A stretch of 26,083 nt of DNA from an uncultured Lachnospiraceae bacterium (GTDB taxonomy: Bacteria > Bacillota > Clostridia > Lachnospirales > Lachnospiraceae): positions 1-26,083 of the forward strand of contig CAJUID010000035.1 of the NCBI GenBank assembly GCA_910585905.1. Direction: 5' to 3'. The notes below the pieces were generated by a model. The model did no database searches. It was given only the letters and a program-made list of their open reading frames with translations, and had not been told where the DNA came from. Positions within the stretch are counted from its first letter, which is position 1; each line of letters begins with the position of its first letter. Shown here piece by piece: positions 14,281 to 22,319 of the stretch. The translations under genes and the position numbers were made by a program.

Positions 14281-17200
14281 ATGAGAAAAAGATTAGTAGC
14301 TCTCATATTAGCGGGTGCGCTTGCGCTGCAGATGCTGCCTCTTCCGGCGGGCTGTCTGGCGGGAATTTTTGATATTGTCCGTATCAGCGAAGCTGCGGAA
14401 ACGCTTTCTGGGACAATAGGCGAAAATCAGGAATTCAATTGGACATTAACACCAGAGGATGCCCAAAGTGGCTGGAATGGGGATGGGACGGCATATCAGC
14501 TGACATTAACTGGGACAGGTGATATTCCCGATTTTAACAAAGTACAACATACAAATGCGATCGGCAATACATTCAGCACAACATCAGCGCCCTGGTGGGA
14601 AAGTATGGAGCAGATTCAGACAATTTCGCTTGGTGATGGAATTACGAACATACCGAATTATGCATTTTATAATGGCCATAATGTTTTGTCTGTAGAAATT
14701 CCTGATTCTGTGGCAGATATAGGGGAGAATTCATTTTTATTCTGTTCTTCTTTAAAAGAGCTTGTACTGCCGCAAGGTGTGAAAAGCATTGGAAAGGGCG
14801 CATTTTCTCAATGTAGCAGCCTGACGCAGTTTCAGGTGCCGAAGGATATTACCGTGATTGCTGAATCAGTATTTAACGACTGCAGTGCCCTGGAGCAGGT
14901 AGTTCTTCCAAATGGGCTGACGGCGATAGACAAGGGCGCATTTTCCAGTTGTTATTCCCTAACAGAAATAAATTTACCACAGGGGTTGGAGTCAATAGGA
15001 AATTCAGCGTTTTATTATTGCACTGATATGACGGAAATAACACTGCCGCAGGGTTTGAAAGCAATCGGTTCTTATGCATTTAATTATTGTACTGATTTGG
15101 GGGCAATTACGATACCGGAGTCGGTTACTTCGATTGGAAACTCTGCTTTTAGTAGCTGTTCTTCATTAAAGGAGATTACGGTTCCTGCATCTGTAAAGAA
15201 AATAGAGGGCTATACATTTAATAATTGTAAGCAGCTCCAGAAAGCTGTTATTTGTGAGGGAGTTGAATCTATTGGAACGTCATCGTTTGCAGATAATGAG
15301 TCATTGACAGAAATAACGTTGCCTCAAAAATCATTAAAAGAGATTGGAACGTATGCTTTTCGCGCTACAAGTCTTACTTCGTTCCATATACCAGCATCTG
15401 TTACCATGATCGGCATCAATCCATTTATTATTAGTAGCCTTAGAGAACTCACGGTTGAGCAGGGAAATCAAAATTATGAGGCGATTAAGGGTCTGCTTGT
15501 GGAGAAGAAGGATTCTTCATTGTCGAAAGTAATTAGCTATCCAAGTATGGGCAATGCAGATGTAACTGTCCCTGAACCTGTCCAGGTTATAGGTGTACAG
15601 GCATTTTTTTCTACAAATGTAAAGAGTGTGGATCTGCCAGGAACTCTTCTGACAATCGAAAGTTCTGCGTTTCAGGGTGCAGTGTGCCTGACGGCAATTG
15701 ATGTCCCTGGGCTGGTCACAGCAATCGGAACTTACGCATTTGCCGACTGCAGTGCATTAGTGGATGTGAAGTTGGGAGGGGATATTCTTTCTATTGAGGA
15801 TGGAGCATTTTCCAATTGTTCTATGATTTCTGAAATCATCCTTCCAGATAAGATTACTACAATTGGAAATAGCGTATTTAATGGATGCAAGGGCTTAAAA
15901 GAAATTACATTCCCAAATAGTATTACCAAGATTGGGGCTTCGGCACTTGCTTATTGCACTTTTTTAGAAAAGGTTTCTTTTGGGGAGCGGATTAAGGAAA
16001 TATCGGGAAATGTTTTTTTGAGTTGCGTCAGGCTTGAGGAAATTACCATATCTCCAGGAAATTCTTATATGACAGCGATTGATAATGTTATCTATACTAA
16101 AGATGTGACAAAACTGATTTATTATGCTGCGGGGTATAAAAATGACAGGTTTATGATACCTGATACGGTTCAGGTAATAGGGTCTGAGGCGTTTAACTAT
16201 TGTAAATATTTGGAGGAAATTAGGTTTCCAGAATCTGTAACGTCTTTGGAAGAGAATGCTTTTCATTATAATGAATCCATAGATAAGCTTTTATTTTATG
16301 GAAATGCCCCTGCTGTGACAGAGGAGGGATATTGCGACGGGCGAAGTGATTATCCTGCAACGAGCTGTTATGCTTATAATACTTCAGTGACGGCAAATAA
16401 AGTTGGAAATACCAGTTATGAAGATAATGGCTATAATAATGACGGGTTAGTAATATTTAAAACGGCTGAGTCTACTGGTTGGGAGGATGGCTGGACTGGG
16501 ACAAAGAAGTATAAAAGCCATGAGAGCCATGCAGCCTATAAGTGGGATGTGAAGTATCTGGTGACGGACTGGGACCCATACAGAACAGATATTGCATCTG
16601 GGGCTTTTGGCGATTTGGAATGGAATTATCGGGATGATATTGGAGAGATTAAGTTTACTGGTGAAGGCAAGGTACCAGATTTTACATTGGATAACCTGCC
16701 GAAATGGAGTTTTGATGATTCGGTAGACCACAGGAATGATGTTAAATTAATTGACACTGGTGATGCCGTAGAAATTGGCAACAATGCGTTTTTTGGCTCA
16801 GAAAAACTTTTGCGGATTCTTACAGGTAAGAAGCTGGAGAGGATTGGCGAGTGTGCATTTGCAGGCTGTACGGATTTACAGATTGTACGTATTGCAAGTG
16901 TCTCTATTATTGAGAAGGAGGCATTTCGGGGGGATACAGCGATAAAGGATGAGTTAGACGTGCGCGGCTGCCAGATAATGGGGGAGGGAGTCTTTAAAGG
17001 ATGTACTGCAATGACGGATATTTTGTTAGGGGCATATCTGCAAACTATAGGGAAAGAGGCTTTTGCGTCCTGCAGTGCGCTGGAAACTATGATGCTTCCT
17101 GAATATGTCTTGTTTTTGGGAGATGGCTGCTTTAGGGATTGTGTTCTGTTAAGGACAATCAATATACCTAAAGGGGTTACAGAAATTCCTTCTGCGTGCT

Positions 17201-19878
17201 TTGCAGGCTGCAAGTCACTGGAGAAAGTATATTTTTATGGGGATTACCCTTCTGCGATGGCAAGGGATTGTTTTAGCGGTGCGAATTCTAACTTGACGAT
17301 TTATTACCGGGCAGGCAACCAGACATGGGGTGCGGCAGATGGCCAGTGGAATGGAATCCCGGTTGTGGGGCTGGATAAATTTTATACAGAGCAGGAAGAT
17401 CATTATTCTTTTGCCAATTCTAGAAGCTCCTTTGGATATGGAAGCAAATACTTTATACCAAGACAGCGGTTTGTAACGGCTCTTCAGAGTGTTGTCAGGG
17501 GCTCTTACTATTATGCCTGGGATAAGAGCTGGAGGGGAAGCTGCTTTGGTATGGCAGCATCAACGTTGGAATTTTACGAGGGAGAACAATTTGATGTGAA
17601 AGATTTTACGCCTTCTGCAGAGAATCTGTATAGTGTCTTTGCGCCGAGGGATTCTGGTGCTGCCTTAACAAAGATAATAGAAATCTATCAGGTTTCCCAG
17701 TACGCGGATTATATTAGCTTGATGGGAGCCGTGAATAAAGGGAAGTATAGGGAGCTGATCAGGAAGGTAGAAGAGTTTGAACGATCTGGGGGACTGAGTG
17801 TAGATTCTACTGCTGACCCGGTTGTGATTAATCTGTACCGTGGGAAGAACGTGGGGCATGCAGTTGTTCCTGTTTCAGTAGAGGTAGACTATATGGGAAA
17901 TTATGTTTTTCAAGTTTATGACGGTAATTATCCAGAAGGTTTCCAGACGCTGATTCTTAAAAGTGATTTTTCTGGGATAGATTATCATGGATATACGAGG
18001 GCTTCCTTTGTAGAATATTCTGTTATCCGGGATGCATTGGAAGATGCTGATTTTACTGGAAATAGTTTAAAGAAAGAGGATTCAGTGGAGAGTACAAATG
18101 TTTCGGTTGCCGTAAACAGGGACGATGTAAAGCTTGTGAATGGCGGTGGAAGGGATTATTCTGAAATTGAAGGTGCCTACGAGCAGGAAATGATATCAGA
18201 TAACGCGGAAGGGGATTTTAGTGGTATCCGAAGTTTTGTATTGCCTCAGGGGGAATATACGATTCGGGATGATTCTGAGGAGACAGATGAGAATAAGGGA
18301 GAGCAGGAGGCGTTGACATATTATGCGGTTACCGAGGATTTATTCTCAGAAATTGAGACATCAGACGTAGAGGCAGAGCTTACTGTTAAGAGCGTAAAAG
18401 GCGTGGGGCATGATACAATTACATTGTCATCGGAGAATGCTGAAACTGAGTCTGATATCGCAATTATGGATGTACTGGGCATTACAAGAGAGATATCGGT
18501 TACGGGCAGTTCTGTTACTCTGGAAGTGAAAAATGAAAAGAAGATGGCTATTACTGTTTCGGACGACACGACAGAGGTTCGGGTAGATGGAAAAGAGCTG
18601 GAATTAACAGATCAAAAGGCTGAAGTTTCCTTTTTCGCAGGAAAGGGCGAAAACCCAATGAAAGTGGAAGATTTGTCATGCGAGTTGTTTTATGATGACA
18701 GCAGCCAGTTATCTGGAACAGCAGGGGCATGTGTAACATGGTCTAGGGAAGCAGCAGATGATGTAGATATTACTGCAAGGATAAAGGACGAGGGCGGAAA
18801 TGTGCTGGCAGAGTACAGAGAAAAGATGCCGCTTAAAACGGGGATGCAGAAAGTTAATATGGCGCTTGATAAAGTAAAAGCGGAGTTAAGCGTTTTACCA
18901 GAGGATATGAAAGTAGAATGTGAAATGATTCTGGTTGATTCTGATCATAATGAAGTGCGTATTTCGCAGTTGGATATTTGCCTCAAGAAGCTTGAACAGC
19001 AAAATCCGCTACCGGAAGAAACTGTTTCGCCGTCGCCTTCGGCTAATCCTGGAGAAATGAGTTCACCATCCCCTTCTGCAAATCCGGGAAGTACGGTTTC
19101 GCCGTCGCCAACTGGTAAGCCGCAGGGCGGTACATCTGTACCAGGGCCAGGTGTCCAAAACCCTGCAGTTACGCAGACGCCTGTTGCCACCCAGAGGCCA
19201 GAAGCGTCCCAGAAACCAACGGCAACACCAGATACAACAATGGCACCAGAGCCATCTGGTACAAAACAGCCAATCCAGACACAAGAACCTGGCCAGACCA
19301 ATCAACCTGCTGTGACAAACAAATCTGCTCTGCCAAAGAAAGGAAAGATTCTGGCTGCGGGTTCGCTAAAATATATTGTGGTAAAATCTTCAAAGAAAAA
19401 TGGGGCGGTAGAGGTATATGGCTCCAAGAAGAAAAATGTAAAGAAGCTTATGATTCCTAAAAAAGTGAAATTAAAAGGTTACACTTTTAAAGTAACCGGA
19501 ATCCGTCAAAATGCGTTTAGCAATATGCGTAAATTGTCTGAAGTGAAGATTGGGGCGAATGTGAAGAAGATTGGAAAGAAAGCATTTAAGAACTGTAAAA
19601 ATCTGCGGTTTGCAGTCATACCTTCCAAAGTAAAATCAATTGGAAGCCAGGCATTTGCGGGCTGTGCAAAGTTTAATGCCCTGCTGGTAAAGTCAAATAA
19701 AATAAAATCAGTGGGAGCTGGCGCGTTTCAAGGTGTTTCTGCCAGAATGAAAGTAAAGGCACCGAAAAGCAGATGGCGCAAGTATTCTAAACTGTTTGCA
19801 GCCAAGGGAAAGATGCCGCAAAGTGCAAGGTATATTACCAATCCTGTCAAGCTAAAATATAAAGGAAAGATGTATTAA
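14281..19878 (+). CDS. Secreted BspA-like leucine-rich-repeat protein with embedded cysteine-peptidase-like domain
   Basis: The protein has 1865 aa. A signal peptide (MRKRLVALILAGALALQMLP) is followed by a cap segment (LTLTGTGDIPDF, ~74-86) and roughly two dozen ~23-aa LRR_5/BspA repeats (~105-680; pattern LPQGLESIGNSAFYYCTDMT). A second cap (FTGEGKVPDF, ~790-800) precedes a second repeat block (~817-1015). Residues ~1040-1265 resemble a papain/C39-like cysteine peptidase: Cys1088 in GSCFGMA, His1193 in GHAVVPV, Asp1214/Asn1216 in YDGNYP. Then come beta-rich modules, a Pro/Ser/Thr linker (~1577-1683) and a Lys-rich terminal LRR block. No LPXTG anchor is present. ATG 14281 has GAGG 5 nt upstream; the open frame from 14131 covers the leader. 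Repeats of this family bind host or microbial ligands; peptidase activity is inferred. Confidence 0.9.
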   Translation: MRKRLVALILAGALALQMLPLPAGCLAGIFDIVRISEAAETLSGTIGENQEFNWTLTPEDAQSGWNGDGTAYQLTLTGTGDIPDFNKVQHTNAIGNTFSTTSAPWWESMEQIQTISLGDGITNIPNYAFYNGHNVLSVEIPDSVADIGENSFLFCSSLKELVLPQGVKSIGKGAFSQCSSLTQFQVPKDITVIAESVFNDCSALEQVVLPNGLTAIDKGAFSSCYSLTEINLPQGLESIGNSAFYYCTDMTEITLPQGLKAIGSYAFNYCTDLGAITIPESVTSIGNSAFSSCSSLKEITVPASVKKIEGYTFNNCKQLQKAVICEGVESIGTSSFADNESLTEITLPQKSLKEIGTYAFRATSLTSFHIPASVTMIGINPFIISSLRELTVEQGNQNYEAIKGLLVEKKDSSLSKVISYPSMGNADVTVPEPVQVIGVQAFFSTNVKSVDLPGTLLTIESSAFQGAVCLTAIDVPGLVTAIGTYAFADCSALVDVKLGGDILSIEDGAFSNCSMISEIILPDKITTIGNSVFNGCKGLKEITFPNSITKIGASALAYCTFLEKVSFGERIKEISGNVFLSCVRLEEITISPGNSYMTAIDNVIYTKDVTKLIYYAAGYKNDRFMIPDTVQVIGSEAFNYCKYLEEIRFPESVTSLEENAFHYNESIDKLLFYGNAPAVTEEGYCDGRSDYPATSCYAYNTSVTANKVGNTSYEDNGYNNDGLVIFKTAESTGWEDGWTGTKKYKSHESHAAYKWDVKYLVTDWDPYRTDIASGAFGDLEWNYRDDIGEIKFTGEGKVPDFTLDNLPKWSFDDSVDHRNDVKLIDTGDAVEIGNNAFFGSEKLLRILTGKKLERIGECAFAGCTDLQIVRIASVSIIEKEAFRGDTAIKDELDVRGCQIMGEGVFKGCTAMTDILLGAYLQTIGKEAFASCSALETMMLPEYVLFLGDGCFRDCVLLRTINIPKGVTEIPSACFAGCKSLEKVYFYGDYPSAMARDCFSGANSNLTIYYRAGNQTWGAADGQWNGIPVVGLDKFYTEQEDHYSFANSRSSFGYGSKYFIPRQRFVTALQSVVRGSYYYAWDKSWRGSCFGMAASTLEFYEGEQFDVKDFTPSAENLYSVFAPRDSGAALTKIIEIYQVSQYADYISLMGAVNKGKYRELIRKVEEFERSGGLSVDSTADPVVINLYRGKNVGHAVVPVSVEVDYMGNYVFQVYDGNYPEGFQTLILKSDFSGIDYHGYTRASFVEYSVIRDALEDADFTGNSLKKEDSVESTNVSVAVNRDDVKLVNGGGRDYSEIEGAYEQEMISDNAEGDFSGIRSFVLPQGEYTIRDDSEETDENKGEQEALTYYAVTEDLFSEIETSDVEAELTVKSVKGVGHDTITLSSENAETESDIAIMDVLGITREISVTGSSVTLEVKNEKKMAITVSDDTTEVRVDGKELELTDQKAEVSFFAGKGENPMKVEDLSCELFYDDSSQLSGTAGACVTWSREAADDVDITARIKDEGGNVLAEYREKMPLKTGMQKVNMALDKVKAELSVLPEDMKVECEMILVDSDHNEVRISQLDICLKKLEQQNPLPEETVSPSPSANPGEMSSPSPSANPGSTVSPSPTGKPQGGTSVPGPGVQNPAVTQTPVATQRPEASQKPTATPDTTMAPEPSGTKQPIQTQEPGQTNQPAVTNKSALPKKGKILAAGSLKYIVVKSSKKNGAVEVYGSKKKNVKKLMIPKKVKLKGYTFKVTGIRQNAFSNMRKLSEVKIGANVKKIGKKAFKNCKNLRFAVIPSKVKSIGSQAFAGCAKFNALLVKSNKIKSVGAGAFQGVSARMKVKAPKSRWRKYSKLFAAKGKMPQSARYITNPVKLKYKGKMY

Positions 19879-19912
19879 GGAACTGTAAAAAAAGAATATA
19901 GTACAAATGGTC

Positions 19913-19953
19913 ATGCCCCGTTGCTCCGCAGCGGGGCATTTGGCTTTGTTTTT
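19913..19953 (+). terminator. Terminator of the BspA-like gene
   Basis: ATGCCCCGTTGC-TCC-GCAGCGGGGCAT forms a 12-bp stem with one wobble, followed by a T-rich tract (TTTGTTTTT). It lies 35 nt after the stop. Read on the minus strand it might also stop transcripts of the convergent GNAT gene, but the T-run there is poor. Confidence 0.85.
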
Positions 19954-19993
19954 GCTCTGAAAAGCAGGATAGATGCGCAAATGGGATTAATTG

Positions 19994-20410
19994 TCAGAGG
20001 GATTTTCTCATCCAGATATGTGGACATCCTTCCTCGTTTTCTATATTGCCAAATTTCGTAAAACCTAATTTTGTATAAAAGCCAGAAGCACGGCATTGTG
20101 CATGCAGGACAATTTCTGTTCCGCCTTTTGCTATCACATATTTTTCTGTTTCTTTTACCAAAATGGAGCCAATATTATTTCCACGGTATTTTTGAATTAC
20201 AGCAAGCCTTCCCAATGTGTAGGCATTCTTTTCTTTATCAAAGAAAACGCGGCATGTTGCTACTGGCAGTTCCTTGTCAAACAGTACAAAATGTGTCGAT
20301 ATGGTATCTATTTCATCATATTCATCTTGAAAACCTTGTTCCTCCATAAAGACTAATTTTCTGATTTCTTTTGCGTCATCTGTAAGAGTGTTATAGGTTG
20401 ATATATTCAA
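19994..20410 (-). CDS. GNAT-family N-acetyltransferase (ElaA-like)
   Basis: The 138-aa protein has the early segment RKLVFMEEQGFQDEYDEID typical of ElaA/YjcF-like GNATs. Motif A follows (LGRLAVIQKYRGNNIGSILV), whose RGNNIG loop binds the acetyl-CoA pyrophosphate, and the closing GFYTKLGF segment is intact. Substrate unknown. No ATG fits: the start is TTG at 20410, with GAGGAG ~13 nt upstream, and an out-of-frame ATG (10 codons) lies in between, so translation may be weak. It converges on the BspA-like gene. Confidence 0.88.
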   Translation of the reverse strand: MNISTYNTLTDDAKEIRKLVFMEEQGFQDEYDEIDTISTHFVLFDKELPVATCRVFFDKEKNAYTLGRLAVIQKYRGNNIGSILVKETEKYVIAKGGTEIVLHAQCRASGFYTKLGFTKFGNIENEEGCPHIWMRKSL

Positions 20411-20528
20411 TGTAGTATTTCATCTCCTCTCAATTTATAAAAAGATGTCTGTGTTCCCGGTGTGATTATCTCGTTATCAGTTGAAATAGATTGCTTTTGT
20501 ATTTCTTTTGTGCAAAACAGCTATGACA

Positions 20529-21410
20529 TTAGCTCCTGCCGCCACAGTATTTGACCGCCATCGCAAGTGTGCCTAAAATCATAAGCAAAAGTCCAATAAA
20601 TGCTTTTTTGCTTAAACGTTCATGAAATACAATATAAGAAAAAACAACTGTTATCACAATGCTAAGTTTGTCTATTGGAACTACTACACTGACAACACCA
20701 TTTTGAATCGCATAATAGTAACATAACCACGAAGCCCCTGTTGCAATCCCGGATAGAGATATGTATACAATTTCTGTTCTTTTTATTTTCTTTATCTGTA
20801 CCTGCTTTCCTTTTATAAATACAATCAGCCAAGCCATGACGAGTACAACAGCTGTGCGGATTGCTGTACCTAGATTGGATTCTACCCCGGTGATTCCAAT
20901 TTTTGCAAGGATTGAGGTAAGAGCCGCAAGTATAGCAGACAGTACAGCATACCATTTCCATCTACTGTTGTCTTCGATGTTGCAATTCTGTTTTTTCTCA
21001 ACCATCAAATAAATTCCAATTGCAAAAATTGTTGTACTAATTAACTTGGCTGCCAAGTGTTCTGTTTCTCCAAATAGAATTATAGCAAGCAGAATGGAAA
21101 GAATGGTACTTGACTTATCAACAGGAACTACTTTGTTGATATCTCCGATGGAAAGTGCTTTAAAATAGCAAATCCATGATCCTCCGGTAGCTATGCCGGA
21201 CAAGATTAAAAACATGAATGATTTGATTGTGATTGCTGTTATGGTCGGAATGGAGCCAACTATAAATACCATTATTAAGGAAAACAGCAATACGATGGCT
21301 GTCCTTATTGCTGTAGCTATGTCAGAATCTGTATTTTTAATTCCACATTTTGCAAGGATGGATGTAATTCCTGCAAAGAAGGCGGATAAAATCGCCATAA
21401 AAAGCCACAT
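20529..21410 (-). CDS. DMT-family (EamA) membrane transporter
   Basis: The 293-aa integral membrane protein has ten hydrophobic helices in two homologous EamA halves (~5-135 and ~150-287). Each half shows the repeated pattern ILAKCGI/ILAKIGI, AIRTAIVL/AIRTAVVL and GIATGGSWICYFKAL/GIATGASWLCYYYAI. Members export or exchange small metabolites such as amino acids. ATG 21410 has AGGAAAGGGA ~10 nt upstream and a consensus-like promoter at 21444-21472. It may be co-transcribed with the GNAT gene downstream (118-nt gap). Confidence 0.92.
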   Translation of the reverse strand: MWLFMAILSAFFAGITSILAKCGIKNTDSDIATAIRTAIVLLFSLIMVFIVGSIPTITAITIKSFMFLILSGIATGGSWICYFKALSIGDINKVVPVDKSSTILSILLAIILFGETEHLAAKLISTTIFAIGIYLMVEKKQNCNIEDNSRWKWYAVLSAILAALTSILAKIGITGVESNLGTAIRTAVVLVMAWLIVFIKGKQVQIKKIKRTEIVYISLSGIATGASWLCYYYAIQNGVVSVVVPIDKLSIVITVVFSYIVFHERLSKKAFIGLLLMILGTLAMAVKYCGGRS

Positions 21411-21443
21411 AAATATTAAGTCCCTTTCCTTTCTGTTTAGGAC

Positions 21444-21472
21444 ATTGTATCATGGCAAGGGGACGTCTGCAA
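21444..21472 (-). promoter_or_regulatory. Sigma-A promoter of the EamA transporter
   Basis: On the minus strand: TTGCAG (21472-21467), 17 nt, TACAAT (21449-21444). The expected start near 21437 gives a short leader of ~27 nt containing the ribosome site. Confidence 0.7.
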
Positions 21473-21542
21473 CAAAAAATCGCTGTCGTAAGACAAGGGA
21501 ACTGGGAATACATATTACAAAAAGATTTTGCCGGGAGAATAT

Positions 21543-22007
21543 ATGGCGGAGCAGAATGAAAAGATTGATGGAGGGCTGAATCTGGCACTCCAGATTCCAA
21601 AGAATGAGCTGGAGCAGAGTAGTAATTTGCAGTATGGTTATAATGAGGCGGCCAGGCAGTGGCAGATTATTGTAAAGTATATAGGGGATATTAAACGATT
21701 TGAGGAAATTTTTCAGGACACAAGGGTGGTGGAACTGTTAAATCAATATGCAATTATTACGACTAGGGAGGAGTATATTGCCGCGATAGCGGCAATGCCA
21801 GAGATAGAGTATATTGAGAAGCCTAAGAGACTGTATTTTAATTTAGAACAGGGCAGGAGTGCATCTTGCATTAATACAGTCCAGAGAAATCCGTCGGGTC
21901 AGGGAGTGGGCAGCCAGTTTGGGGGCTCTAATCTAAATCTGTCAGGGCAGGGAGTTTTGGTTGGGATTGTTGATTCGGGGGGGCGTGTTATTATATTGTC
22001 AAGTTAG
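21543..22007 (+). pseudogene. Truncated S8 (subtilisin-like) protease, prodomain only
   Basis: The frame starting at ATG 21543 (GGGAG 4 nt upstream) matches the N-terminus of Clostridial CspA/B/C-like S8 peptidases: prodomain with TTREEYIAAIAAMPEIEYIE, then GQGVLVGIVDSG containing the first catalytic residue (Asp). Directly after this, at a run of seven G (~21977-21983), similarity ends. The frame reads GRVIILSS and stops at 22005. The catalytic His and Ser parts are missing, about 400 residues or more. It is a 3'-deleted remnant; neither of the other two frames after the G-run restores the family sequence. Confidence 0.8.
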
Positions 22008-22055
22008 TAAGAATCCAGTAAATATTGGGGTTTTCGGTTGTTTTAGTTCTACAGA

Positions 22056-22127
22056 AAATGCAAGATAAATAGTCATCTTGGCGTAGGATGAGCCTGTTTC
22101 AACATTCGAAAACGGTATCTTGCATTT
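22056..22127. repeat. 72-bp inverted-repeat element
   Basis: Perfect 12-bp arms AAATGCAAGATA (22056-22067) and TATCTTGCATTT (22116-22127) flank a 48-nt centre, which has its own TCATC/GATGA pairing. It could be a miniature mobile or dispersed repeat, or a structured RNA. No T-tract follows. Confidence 0.6.
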
Positions 22128-22150
22128 ACTTAACACGAAGACAAAGTGGG

Positions 22151-22193
22151 GAACCGAGACATCATTTATCAAACTGAAATATACCGTCGGTTC
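22151..22193. repeat. Second inverted repeat
   Basis: GAACCGA (22151-22157) pairs with TCGGTTC (22187-22193), 29 nt apart. It starts 24 nt after the 72-bp element and may be part of the same structure. Confidence 0.35.
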
Positions 22194-22256
22194 TGCAGTT
22201 TTCACATAAAAAAGTGCAATCTATTCCCTAAAAAGTGCTCTTTAATCCCAAATGGG

Positions 22257-22284
22257 TTGCTGTCCTCTGAGCATTTGGTATAAT
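22257..22284 (+). promoter_or_regulatory. Possible promoter of the acyltransferase-MATE-NRPS operon
   Basis: A perfect TATAAT (22279-22284) with a weak -35 TTGCTG (22257-22262), spacer 16 nt. The start would be near 22291, ~29 nt before the acyltransferase ATG. Confidence 0.5.
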
Positions 22285-22319
22285 TTTTTCAAATTGTGTT
22301 TTTTAGAGAGGATAAAAAA

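Larger units (their letters stand above)
22008..22319. other. Intergenic stretch with inverted repeats and a promoter
   Basis: No gene is supported here. The stretch holds two inverted repeats (22056-22127, 22151-22193), a promoter-like pair for the acyltransferase operon and its ribosome site (AGAGAGGA, 22305-22312). The minus-strand frame at 21999-22205 has no ribosome site or recognisable family. Confidence 0.6.

Noticed and set aside
14281..14400. Lipoprotein signal peptide (LPAGC) in the BspA-like protein
   Set aside because: Pro at the -3 position breaks the lipobox; an ordinary signal peptide cleaved near SEA-AE is more likely.
14600..16300. Tandem-like repeats as a CRISPR or DNA satellite
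   Set aside because: The ~69-nt periodicity is diverged at DNA level and explained by 23-residue LRR repeats in frame.
18945..19393. Minus-strand open frames under the Pro/Ser/Thr linker
   Set aside because: Low-complexity Gly/Val/Trp-rich antisense of a Pro/Thr-rich linker; no ribosome sites.
21999..22205. Minus-strand 68-codon frame across the inverted-repeat region
   Set aside because: No ribosome site and no recognisable family; the DNA inverted repeats explain the sequence better.
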